A stretch of DNA of 64,000 nucleotides from Adineta steineri (taxonomy: Eukaryota > Rotifera > Eurotatoria > Adinetida > Adinetidae): positions 565,895 through 629,894 of the forward strand of contig CAJNOI010000021.1 of NCBI GenBank assembly GCA_905250115.1, written 5' to 3'. Both the position numbers and the translations under genes were made by a program. The first letter of the stretch is position 1, and each line of letters begins with the position of its first letter. Under the pieces are notes generated by a model, which was not told where the DNA came from, made no database searches, and saw only the letters and a program-made list of their open reading frames with translations. Positions 23,430 to 34,520 of the stretch are shown one piece after another.

Positions 23430-24215
23430 TGTATTAGATGGAGTTCATGATGACAGCAATTTTTTCTAAATTTAATTCAGTTTAATTTTCTCACAGAAAA
23501 CCATTAGCAATTGAATTATTCACTATCCGTTACAGTAGAAAATACTCGTATTTTTACGAAATATTTCATTTAATCTACATGTAAAATGTTTTTATTATGT
23601 TGTTTTAACAAAACAAACATGACACAAACAAGTTAAATGAAAAAAAGCGAAAGATCGCTTTTCTGTGTTTTAATAAAGAAACAATGAATTCAAATGATAT
23701 AAACAAAAGTTATTTTAGTTGTAAAGACAATAAAAGTGGCTAGTTCAAAAGACTTTGTCTCCTTCATCAGTTTATTATTAATTTGCACCAATGTACCTGA
23801 AGTAAAGTTCAATAATCATCTACACAAATTATTTTTTTCTGTATTTTCTTGCACATAAGGAGGATCTCGAATTTTAGTAAACAAAAAGTCCACGTATAAG
23901 ATAACGTGTCCCTCTCAAACAAGATTACAATTTTCATTCAGTTAATTGTTTTTATTTTATTAATTAAAAATTAATCAATCTACATTCTGTGCGTTTCCTC
24001 TCAGCACAAAAGACGAAGTAGTAAAGAGCACTACATAACAAACGTCAAAATACTCTTTTTCTTTGTTATAAATCAAAGCTAAAATTATGAGTACAATATT
24101 ATATTAGAATATATTCTCATTTATACACTTAACATTTTTTCTTTTGTATAATTCTAACAGATTTCTGAAAAAATACTTCTTTGTAACACAATAAAAACAA
24201 AGAACCGTGTGCATG

Positions 24216-25963
24216 ATGGTTTCATATGTATATGCAACTAAAGTATTTGCTCAATATGCAGGCACCTTCTTATTCTTTTTTAACTTTTGTGGTGGTATCA
24301 TGACAATAATTGTATTCTCAACAGATTCGACATATCGTAGAAAACCATGCACATTCTTTATGTTAATATCAGCCATTGGAGATTGTGTTCAGCTACTTAA
24401 TGCAACACTTGCACGTGTTCTTGCAGCGGGTTTCGACATTGATCTTACACGTACATCATCTGTATTATGTAAACTACGACAATATTCTTATGGAGGAACT
24501 GTTGGAGTTGTATTAACATGTGATTGGTTATCGGTTATTGATCAATATCTAGTTACATCACGTAGTGCCCGTTTACGACAACTGAGTACTATGAAGTTAG
24601 CTTATCGTGTTAGTTTTGGTGTTATTGTTTTTTGGGCTCTTCACAGTATACCGTTCCTCATCTTCACAAGTATACGGTAAGTTAAAATGCTTTTCTCTCT
24701 ATTTAATTATTGAAAACAATTTCAATGAATATTAAAATAATCTATCTAATAAGAGGAAGTATCCGAGGTAATATCTCTCGTCTGAATTTATATTTTGCTT
24801 ATAGATATTGCTCATAGTGTAGATAAAAACCCTAAAACGATTTGTCCCAAGCTCTGTTATTGTTGAGATATCGTACTTTTAAGATATAAAGAAATCTCGT
24901 TGTCTTGATCTCCCTCAGCAATATTGAAAAAGCTCATTTTTAAATTTTGATTTAAACTTTATACAAATGAAGGTATCAATGAGGGTAGTTTATTCTGAAA
25001 ATTCCATCGTTTTTGAATGCTCCTAACTGTAATTAGTAATGGCACTGCTATTCTCTGTAAGTGACATTGTATAATGCGTAGCCATATCTCCCGATAGAAA
25101 CAAACAATAGGTCTAAAATTTTCACAACAAACTACTCTCGTTGATACCTTCATTTGTATAAAGTTTCAAGTCAAAATTCAAAAATGAGTTTTTTCGATAT
25201 CTCTGTGGGAGGCCACGGCAGTGAGATTTCTTCATATCTCAAAAGTACGATATCTCAACAATAAGAGAGTTTGAGAAAAATCTTTTTCGGGTTCTTATCT
25301 ACACTATGCACCATATCTATAAGTAAAATATGAGTTCAAATGGGAGGTATCTCCCTTAGATGCTTCTCTCGTTAGTTTATTGTTGTTTGTACTTATAGAT
25401 CGGGAACATGTACGATTACTAATTCAATTTTTCAAAGTTATTACACGTACGTTAACTTCTGGTCCTTTTATACAACAATTCCAATCATTATGCAGATTAC
25501 TTTTGGTACTCTTGCATATAGAAATATGCGTATGTTACAGAATAATCGTCAGTTGCAAGGTGCTGATCGACAACTGACTTTAATGGTTTGTGCACAAGTG
25601 GGACTGATTCTTATTAGTACAGTACCATATGCAATCTATTATGCATATTCATTAAACACAGCTTATCAGAACAAAACTAGTGAACAAAAAGATAAAGAAA
25701 ATTTTATTGCAAACGTTATAGGTATGACCGCTAGTTTTGAGTTTGGAGTAAGTAACATATGACTATTTCATTCTTTTTCATCGATTCTTCTCATTTGATT
25801 GTTTCTATTTTAGGGTAGCTTCTATTTATTTCTTGCTGTTTCAAAACGCTTTCGTCAACAAGTAAAACGATGTATTTGTTGGTTTAGGAAACGAAGAAAT
25901 ATCGTAGTACCCAGAACAGAAGCAATTCAGACAATAAGTGCCAATCCAGCAACAAAACAATAA
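24216..25963 (+). CDS. Rhodopsin-like GPCR, duplicate 1
   Basis: Three exons (24216-24676, 25399-25747, 25814-25963) give 319 aa with seven hydrophobic segments. The N terminus is very short. Helix 1 contains FFFNFCGGIMTIIVF; helix 3 ends in a DQY variant of the DRY motif (CDWLSVIDQYLVTSRSARLR); the usual NPxxY of helix 7 is replaced by GSFYLF before a basic helix-8 segment (SKRFRQQVKRCICWFRKRR). A Cys at the top of helix 3 (VLCKLRQ) could pair with the Cys in loop 2 (SGTC). It belongs to the divergent rhodopsin-like receptors that are numerous in bdelloids; the ligand is unknown. The first intron is 722 bp because of an inserted element, against 98 bp in duplicate 2. The start is chosen from the ATG shared with duplicate 2. 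Confidence 0.85.
24749..25372. mobile_element. Foldback/MITE-like element in GPCR intron 1, TA target
   Basis: Present in the first intron of GPCR duplicate 1 and absent at the matching point of duplicate 2. The two arms are long imperfect inverted repeats of about 250 bp; both carry TTGTTGAGATATCGTACTTT and ACTTTATACAAATGAAGGTA. TA flanks both ends (24747-24748 and 25373-25374), fitting a non-autonomous Tc1/mariner-type element. No open frame inside of coding quality. Confidence 0.8.
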
Positions 25964-27621
25964 TCTCATACTATTACTGTCAATCAGAACGAATGCAGAT
26001 ATGAAAAATGAATAGATATCTTTGCATCTACAATATGTACAACTATACTATCTAGTTTTTTTTGTAATTCATATGAAAAATAGCTATTCATTCGAATAGT
26101 CGAAAATATTTAAACATTGTAATAAAACTCAAATGAAATAATGACAAGAAGATGTGTGAATGACAATGATACAAATATTATCATTTCAATGTTTTATTTT
26201 TCTACTACAATTTTACAAGAGTTTTTGTATTTCAAAAATCAATCCTCAAATATATTTATATATATACAGTACACACATCAGACATGAGAAAATAACAATC
26301 TATTATCAAGAATGCTGTTCATCAAATTACAAATAACTAAAGATCCACATATCCTTTCTCGTATCTCAAAAATTTTACACTTATATTCTTAAATATTGCA
26401 AAAAACTCATCATGGTGAAGCTAATATATACAGTTGAATTTAAGTCTAAGGCTAAAATAAATATCTGAAGCGTTAATTCTATATTTTTAGTAGAGAATGT
26501 AGATATGTTAAAAGTATAGTGTAGAAAATTGTATTTATAACAGTTCGACTGAAAAGTGATAACCAGTAAGTCGTAAAAGATATAATTTTGACAGAAACGT
26601 TGAATAACTTCTATCGATGAAAAAGAAAAATGCGGTATATATTCATGTAACCAAGACATGATACTTTCATTTTTTTTCTTTCCATAGTCATAATAAATAG
26701 TATGAGATTTAATATTTCATTTGCTTGAATTTGTAATATTTATTTTTTACACTTGAATATGTGGAAATCGATTTGAAAACAAATATATATATATAAGATA
26801 TGTAGTTTGAATGTATCACAGGCTGTACCTTCACATCATCATCTTTTCTTTTATATTCATCTTTAGTTCAAAGTCTCGATGTGTGTTAATATATATATAT
26901 AGGATGTGGGTATGATAGATCTGAGATACCCACATTGACCCACACCCACACTCTCTGCAATTAAGAACTAATATAAATGATCCCTTAATAAAATCGCACT
27001 ATGACTCACTAGATATGAAAACCACTGGAAAGTATAGTAATCTTATAAGAAAAATACTCTCTTGTTGAAATAAAAATTGAGATATTTTTTTTTCGGAGTA
27101 CATTCACAACATTCCTAACAATAAGCATTTGTATTTCCAACACAATCAATATATTTGCTGTATTCTTCTACTTATAAAACAGTTAACACAATATATAAAA
27201 CTGTTTTGCATAATGCAGTAAAAAACGTTTAAGACTATTCACATATTTATTTATTTTCTCTGTAACTATGACCCAAATATCTTTATAGTAAAAACTTATA
27301 ATAAATAAAGGAATTTTATAGAAAAATAATTAGAGCATAAAAAGAAGAGAAAAATACCAATTAAGACATATATTTATTATGACAGAAGGCAAAGCAGCGA
27401 TAATAGAATAATGAAAAAGCATCACAGCAAACAACAGTAAAATTAACATATAGAAGAACACTTTTATTATAATAACAAGATCTTACTATAATAAGAAAAC
27501 GTTTTTGGAAAGTTTTGTAGAAATTAAACTTCATTCATATCATATTATAGGACACCGATAAGTCAACCAATAAGCTTTTCGAACATCGAATGAATATTAA
27601 CAAATCTTTGATCTTTTATAT
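25964..27621. other. Intergenic; G-rich hairpin at 26901, otherwise nothing seen
   Basis: The first 330 bp are the shared 3' flank of the GPCR duplication. The remainder is unique AT-rich sequence with short (TA)n runs (26785, 26890) and the hairpin repeat at 26901-26957. The 92-codon minus-strand frame at 26381-26659 has no recognisable domain. Confidence 0.5.
26901..26957. repeat. G-rich hairpin repeat, copy C
   Basis: GGATGTGGGTATGATAGATC on one arm and GACCCACACCCACACTCTC on the other; 57 bp. Confidence 0.65.
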
Positions 27622-27930
27622 ATATATATTAGATGGAGTTCATGATGACAGCAATTTTTTCTAAATTTAATTCAGTTTAATTTTCTCACAGAAAATAATT
27701 AACAATCGAATTATATCCACTATTTGTTACAATAGAAAATACTCGTATTTTTACGAAATATTTCATTTAATGCACGTGTAAATATTTTAATCATGTTGTT
27801 AACAAAACAAACATGACATAAACAAGATAAATAAAAAAAAGCGAAAGATCTCTTCTCTATGTTTTAAAGAAAAAACAATAAATTCAAATGATATAAACAA
27901 TATTCATTTTAGTTGTAAAAACAAATAAAA

Positions 27931-28140
27931 ATGGCTAGTTCAAAAGACTTTATTTTCTTCATCAGTTTTTTATTATCTTACACCAATGTACCTGAAGTAA
28001 AGTTCAACAATCATCTACACAAATTATTTTTTTCTATATTTTCTCGTACTTGTGGAAGATCTCAAATTTTTGTCAACAAAAAGTTCAAGTATAAGACAAC
28101 GTTTCCCTCTCAAACGAGATTACTATTTTCATTCAGTTAA
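27931..28140 (+). CDS. Possible 69-aa small protein (open only in duplication copy 2)
   Basis: Starts MASSKDFIFFISFLLSYTNV, a possible signal peptide, followed by a Lys/Phe-rich basic tail. The matching stretch in copy 1 (about 23737-23945) has GTG in place of the ATG and an in-frame stop, so either copy 1 has decayed or the frame is not coding in either copy. No homologue recognised. Confidence 0.25.
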   Translation: MASSKDFIFFISFLLSYTNVPEVKFNNHLHKLFFSIFSRTCGRSQIFVNKKFKYKTTFPSQTRLLFSFS

Positions 28141-28266
28141 TTGTTTTTATTTTTATAATTAAAAATTAATTAATATACATTCTGTGTGTTTCCTTTTAAC
28201 ACAAAAAGTGAAGTAGTGAAGAACAGTACACAACAAACTTAAAAAATATTCTTTCTCTTTGTTATC

Positions 28267-29408
28267 AATTCCTTTTATATTAGCTGAATGTTTGAAACAA
28301 TTACTTTCTCTTAGACGTTACGCTAAAATTCACATTTTTGTTTCATAGATGGATAGTTCCGAGCCTAGAAATTATCTTTTTCTATGAACTGCTGAACTCT
28401 TAATATATTAAAATATTACTTTTTCCATTTTCCTACATCACTCTAGCATCTTTTTCATTTCAAATCGTATATTTCTTGATTTTATCTAGTTAGTGAGAAT
28501 GACACTTAATTGTTAAACAAACAATCATATGTCTACTATAATCATATAAGAATTCAGAATGATTAAAAAGATTCTTCATTCATCTAGAAGTAAAAGCATA
28601 TAAATCGGTATCGAAATATTTTCAGAATTATTGCGTCTTACTTTGACATTTATTGACATATTAATCTTCAAAAGCTATACTTGAAAAATATTTCGAAAGA
28701 ATTCCAACGAATAGTCTATCTTTTAAGTTAAATGGAATGAAATATGATCAATATCCATTTCGTATTTATACATAGAATTTTTTTCCGATGTTTTCTTCTT
28801 TCAATAAAATTCTTTAATGCTGCCTTTACCTATTCATCTTCTTAAATCTTATATGTGAGTTATATTTTATTTGACTATATGATTAAATTAATTAATAAAC
28901 ATACTCAAAAGAAGAACAATCTGCTGTTTTCCATGCCAACTATATTATTTTTCTCAGTACTTTTTCATTATCTCTAAATATTCTGTTCTCTTTCTTTATA
29001 AAGAACGTACTCATAATGTATGAAATATAAGGTTTTTGCATGCTTACATCATAAAATCGAAGTTACTTTTATAAACTTCGATACAATATCTAGGTTTTCA
29101 TATTATAGAATAAATGAGTACTCACGAAAATGTTAATAGTTTGATTAATTAAGAATCTCCATCGCCAATTATATAAGTCATAAGATAAAAATACACTTCA
29201 TATTTCATAAATATTATCTTCTCTAGAATAAGTTCCATATTATTTATTAAAATTTAATTATTTAAGTAATCGTACAGTAGAATATATTCATGTTAGTAGA
29301 TTGTCAGATGTTAATAATAAATTCAGAGAGTGTAGTCATATTCGAAACGATTCTATATTTGACTGTTAGAGAGAGGTTTCGTAGCTCTATATCGTATCGC
29401 ATCTTCAT
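28267..29408. other. Copy-2-specific intergenic segment
   Basis: 1.14 kb absent from duplication copy 1, at the point where copy 1 reads TTTGTTATAAATCAAAGC. AT-rich, no long open frame, no terminal repeats that I could see. Confidence 0.45.
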
Positions 29409-29552
29409 ATCAAAGCTAAAGTTATGATTACAATATTATAGTAGAATGTATTCTCATTTATACACTTAATATTTTTTCTTTTGTATAATTCTAATAGATT
29501 TCTGAAAAAATACTTCTTTATAAAACAATAACAACAAAGAACCGTGTGCACG

Positions 29553-30676
29553 ATGGTTTCATGGGTTTATGCAACTAAAATATTTGTTCAATATGCAGGC
29601 ACCTTCTTATTCTTTTTCAACTTTTGTGGTGGTATTATGACGATAATTGTTTTATCAACAGATTCGACATATCGTAGAAAACCATGTACATACTTTATGT
29701 TAATATCAGCCATTGCAGGTTGTATTCAGCTGCTTGATGCTACACTTGCACGTGTTCTTTCAACGGGCTTCAATATTGATCTTACACGTACATCATCTGT
29801 ATTATGTAAACTACGACAATATTCGTATGGAGGTGCTCCTGGAATTGCAATAACATGTGATTGGTTATCAGTTATTGGTCAATATTTAGTTACATCACGT
29901 AGTGCCCGTTTACGACAACTGAGTACTATGAAGTTAGCTTATCATGTTAGTTTTGGTGTTATTGTTTTTTGGGCTCTTCAGAGTATACCGTTCCTCATCT
30001 TCACAAGTATACGGTAAGTTAAAATGCTTTTCTCTCTATTTAATTATTGAAAACAATTTCAATGAATATTAAAATAATCTACCTTAGTTTGTTTTTTGTT
30101 TGCACTTATAGATCGGGAACATGTATGGTTACTAATTTAACTTTACAAGCTTATTTCACTTACGGTTACTTCTTTACATTTGCTACAACAATTCCAATCA
30201 TTATGCAGATTACTTTTGGTACACTTACATATCGAAATATGCGTATGTTACAGAATAGTCATCAGTTGCAGGGTGCTGATCGACAACTGACTTTAATGGT
30301 TTGTGCACAAATTGGACTGATTCTTACTACGTCAGTGCCATATGCGATCTATTATGCATATTCATTAAACACAGCATATCAGAACAAAACTACTGAACAA
30401 AAAGATAAAGAAAATTTTGTTGGAAATGTTCTAGGTTTGACCGCTACTTTTGAGTTTGGAGTAAGTAACATATGACTATTTCATTCTTTTTCATCGATTC
30501 TTCTCATTTGATTGTTTCTATTTTAGGGTAGCTTCTATTTGTTTGTTGCTGTTTCAAAACGATTTCGTCAACAAGTAAAACGATGTATTTGTTTGTTTAG
30601 GAAACGAAGAAATATCGTAGTACCCAGAACAGAAGCAATTCAAACAATAAGTGCCAATCCAGCAACAAAACAATAA
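29553..30676 (+). CDS. Rhodopsin-like GPCR, duplicate 2
   Basis: Three exons (29553-30013, 30112-30460, 30527-30676), again 319 aa, with exon lengths of 461, 349 and 150 nt identical to duplicate 1. The DRY position is changed further (DWLSVIGQYLV, so Asp of DQY is Gly). The helix 4-5 loop differs most between duplicates (MVTNLTLQAYFTYGYFF versus TITNSIFQSYYTYVNFW), which is where ligand selectivity often lies. The C-terminal tail RRNIVVPRTEAIQTISANP is identical in both. Both duplicates look intact, so both are probably expressed. Confidence 0.85.
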
Positions 30677-31092
30677 ACTCATATTGTTGCTATCAATCAG
30701 AACGAGTGCAGATATGAAAAATGAATAGATATCTTTGCATCTACAATATATACAATCATACTATCTAACTTTTTTGAACTCATAATAATAAGTTATATGA
30801 AAAATAGCTATTCATTGAAATAGTTTTTAATAAAACTCAAATGAAATAATTACAAGAAAATGTGTGTGAATGACAATGATACAAATATTATCATTTCAAG
30901 GTTTTATTTTTCTAATACAATTTTATAAGAGTTTTTGTATTTCAGAAATCAATCCTCAAATATATTTATATATATATATACAGTACACACGTNNNNNNNN
31001 NNNNNNNNNNNNNNNNNNNNNNNNNNNNNNNNNNNNNNNNNNNNNNNNNNNNNNNNNNNNNNNNNNNNNNNNNNNNNNNNNNNNNNNNNNNN

Positions 31093-32870
31093 AATGATTT
31101 TTTACTAATAAAGTAATGATGTTGATTAAAAACTTGTTTTGGAATGACAGGTGGAGGAAATGATGAATTAAATGCTGATGGTAGTAAATTAATCAAACTA
31201 CTTAAATTCATTGAACATGGACTACCTTGATCGAATGTATAATATTCAGTAATTTTTGTTTGATTATTGACAACACAATTATTTTCTGCTGATATATTTC
31301 GACTATTACATATAGATATGATAGGTGTTGAATTATTTGTTGCAATATAATTTCCACTTAGAAATAAATTATTCATATTATTACTCTGTAAAATTCCTTG
31401 ACTTGAATTTCCAAGAACAAATGTTGATGATTCTATTCGAATATCATTAATTACAGGAAATAAATGAATTGGATCTGGTAAAATAGTTATAATACCTTTT
31501 TCTTGTGCAATACCTTCATTATTTTCAATATATAAATTTTCAATTAATGACACATTTCGAGCTTCAGGACCTTCACGCCAATACATTGATGGTTGAATAA
31601 GAACTGCTGGTCCACTTGTTCGATAGAATACTGATTGTCTTATATCAATATTACGTGTTTCTAATAAAACACCACGAGCACGATTATTTGCAACAGTAAA
31701 ATTTCGAATAGTAAGTACTGGAGTATCAGAAACACAAGCCCAATCACCAACACTTGTATTAACGGAATTCGTGAATGTTATTTTTCTTGAATAAGTTGAA
31801 TTAAATACAATTGATGCAACTGTTCCATTGCCATGAATAGAAAACGGTTGTTGATTAGCACTAAATTCTAAATTTGTACCAATTCCGAAATTAAGTGGTT
31901 CATCCCAATTGCTTTCTTCAATGACTACAGTAGTTGCATCAATTACTTGGGTTACTTGAAAAAACATTGCATGCACATTTAAACCATCATCACCCATTGC
32001 TTGACATTCACTATCAGATATAGAAATAGATTCTCTCGTATCAAGAAAATGCATACAATCTGCAGCTGTACTCATCCAACGTCCAGGATGCGGTAGAACA
32101 TGATAATTATGTATTTTCAAACGTCTTGATCTTATTGTGGCAACACCCATAAGCCATGATGTATAAATAGTAATCGAGTCAATAGTAATATCGACTAAAT
32201 CTTGACCATATATAGCATGATATCCAAAAGTATAACGAGCAACAATAGGATCTCCTTTACGAAATCCTGTAGGTGATGTTAATGGCAAACGTAATACACC
32301 AGGTGACACAATAGTTGTATTAGCGTCTGCAGGAGGTGTTTGATAAATTTCATAAGTATTTGAACCAAAAGCTGGCCTTTTTTGTATGGGATCATATCGA
32401 AGAATTGTTCCTATTTTTCGATCGATATCTGTTTGATGAGGTGGAACAACTTGAAGATCAAGATATTTATCATTTACATCAACTATATATCCAGCTGTAA
32501 ATGGAAGTGGATTATAGTCAATAGAAAAGGATGTCAATTTTAGTCCTTGACAATTATATGCATTAAATATCGTTATTTGATAAGAACCAATTAAAAATGT
32601 TTCATCCATTCCCTGTCCTGTTATTGTTAAATTAATTGCATTAGATACTGTTATTGTTGATGATATTGTATATACACCATATCCAAAGATAATATCGCTA
32701 ACTAAACCATATTTAATTGCTTCATTAATAGCTAATTGAATTCCATGCGTGTCATCAAGATCATCATTTGGATAAGCATTATAATCCGAAACAAAAAATG
32801 TTTTTCCACTGATCGATACAAAATTTATCGATAAAATTATTAGAACAAACCATCTATAAATCAACTTCAT
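31093..32870 (-). CDS. Secreted right-handed beta-helix enzyme, GH110-like (3' end in gap)
   Basis: Intronless, at least 592 residues before the reading frame enters the 100-N gap, so the C terminus is missing. The start at 32870 gives a signal peptide (MKLIYRWFVLIILSINFVSI); an ATG five codons upstream is also in frame. The N-terminal part (DDLDDTHGIQLAINEAIKYG) is typical of pectate-lyase-like beta-helices. The centre holds DCMHFLDTRESISISDSECQ followed by GDDGLNVHAMFF, which resembles the conserved Asp-rich DDALNVHG region of GH110 alpha-1,3-galactosidases and related helices. Many N-glycosylation sites (NxS/T) suit a secreted product. Such proteins are mostly bacterial, which with the lack of introns suggests horizontal acquisition. 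Family level is moderately sure, substrate is not. Confidence 0.65.
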
Positions 32871-33443
32871 ATTATAACGAAACAATGTCTAACAACAACA
32901 AATATTTTACTTTATTTCTAAAGAGTCTTTGCGTCTAGTTTGCAAGATAAGATGAATATAAAGATATTGTCTGCTAGGTGTAGCTCCTAATTTAATCATA
33001 TATACTGTTATCTTTTCTTTTTTCTAACATTCTTAACATGTTACTTTTTTATATCATCAGATGAAATAACAAGAACATTCTATTCTAAGGTCTCACGTTG
33101 AAAATTATAGATTTCTATATAAGGATTAATATCTAACATTCGTAAGCCACAAAATGAAAGATTGAAACAAAATAATAATAGACAAAGTAATTTTTGCTGA
33201 TAGACGACAAGATCTTGGTTAGACATTCTCTCTCGAATCATACTGATACATATAGAATTTATTTTCAATAAATAACTATACATATCAATAATGATAGGAT
33301 TCGATATCTTTTTGTACGCAGTTTCAATCATTTCATATTAATCAATCGAATACTCTTCCAAATAGTTCTATCAATTATCTGAATAATATTAATGTATACA
33401 TTTAACTTTATTTATTTTATACGAGAGATTAAAAAATATCATT
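32871..33443. other. Intergenic, no gene seen
   Basis: About 570 bp between two minus-strand genes; AT-rich. The 83-codon frame at 33080-33331 shows no domain. Confidence 0.45.
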
Positions 33444-34057
33444 TCATTTACATTCATGAAGATCAAGTAAAATAGTAATAGCAAGATATCCAAGTGCCCA
33501 TTCTTTATTATGAATATTGACATGATATTTTTTATTTGATTTTGTAAATGAATCCGTAACTTGATATAATAGTTCTGGATAATCAAGTGCTGGGTATTGT
33601 TGTCCATTCGAAGAACTATTTACTTGCATTACATCGACCATAGATAGACGACGATCTTTTAAATCAGCACTTCGTACTTTATACAATTTTTGTTCAATTA
33701 TTATCGTATAAAGATAATTATTATAACTACATGTTTGATAAAGTAATTGACCAAATAAATTTTTTGTATTTGTTTGATCATTTTTTAAATAAATTAAATA
33801 ATTTTGCGTTTGATTTTCATCAGGTTCAACAAGACAATAATCTTCTCCGATATGTTTACTAAATGGATTTGATAGTTTAAAACTATATATAGATACATAT
33901 GTAATATTAAATAAATTAAATCAAAATATTTTTACTTAAATTGACCTTCGTATTCATTCGATGGTGTTGCTTTAACCGTACAAATCGATTTTGAATCACT
34001 AATAATTTCATATTTTTCATTATTAAATGAAAACTGTCTTGTAATAGTAAATTTCAT
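33444..34057 (-). CDS. 186-aa protein of unknown function
   Basis: Two exons (34057-33936 and 33882-33444, intron 53 bp) in phase. Starts MKFTITRQFSFNNEKYEIIS, contains KVRSADLKDRRLSMVDVMQV and ends KEWALGYLAITILLDLHECK. The alternation of short beta-like segments, with a late hydrophobic stretch, is reminiscent of the LURP-one/tubby C-terminal fold, but I do not see a decisive motif. Lies between the beta-helix enzyme and the GTPase, all on the minus strand; no evidence that they work together. Confidence 0.6.
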
Positions 34058-34520
34058 ATTTATATTTGCTTATTGTGCTCGACAAATAACAAGTAAAGAA
34101 AAAGATTACCTTATTGAGTGACATTCGTCGAGAATCTATTCATTCATATTATCGTCAAATTTCGTTCTTTCTCTAGAGCTTTGTCACGTGTTTTGTTATT
34201 ATAATATGCAAAGCAACAAAATATTTTCTTTTGTAAAAGAAAAAGCGAAAACAACATTTTTTCTATTATTCATTGAATGAGTAAAAACACCTCGGCTAAT
34301 TGACTATTAAAAAAAAATAAAATCACACGCATAAACGAAATAATTAGATTTTAATTTAGAAAAATTCTATTACATCTGCTTCAATTATTCATATAAGCTA
34401 TTCGATATTTTTGTACAAATATTTGACTAAATAACTCTTACAATTTCAAAGATCTAGTTCAGTGAATAAAAAAAATTTTCAAAGTAATTTATTTTTATTG
34501 TACAAATTTCGATATTAGTT
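34058..34520. other. Intergenic, no gene seen
   Basis: About 460 bp between two minus-strand genes, AT-rich. Confidence 0.5.

Larger units (their letters stand above)
23430..26290 (+). repeat. Segmental duplication, copy 1 (GPCR block)
   Basis: Homologous to 27622-30992 from an AGATGGAGTTCATGATGACA start through the GPCR gene and its 3' flank to a CAGTACACAC end. It differs by a 624-bp element inserted in the first intron and by lacking about 1.14 kb that copy 2 has between its 5' flank and the gene. Confidence 0.85.
27622..30992 (+). repeat. Segmental duplication, copy 2 (GPCR block)
   Basis: Second copy of the block at 23430-26290. Its right end runs into the 100-N gap at 30993. About 1.14 kb (28267-29408) has no counterpart in copy 1; its ends show no clear inverted repeats, so whether it was inserted here or deleted there is open. 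Confidence 0.85.

Noticed and set aside
30870-31097. Open frame running into the gap at 30993
   Set aside because: Most of it is N; the real part is the 3' flank of the GPCR duplicate.
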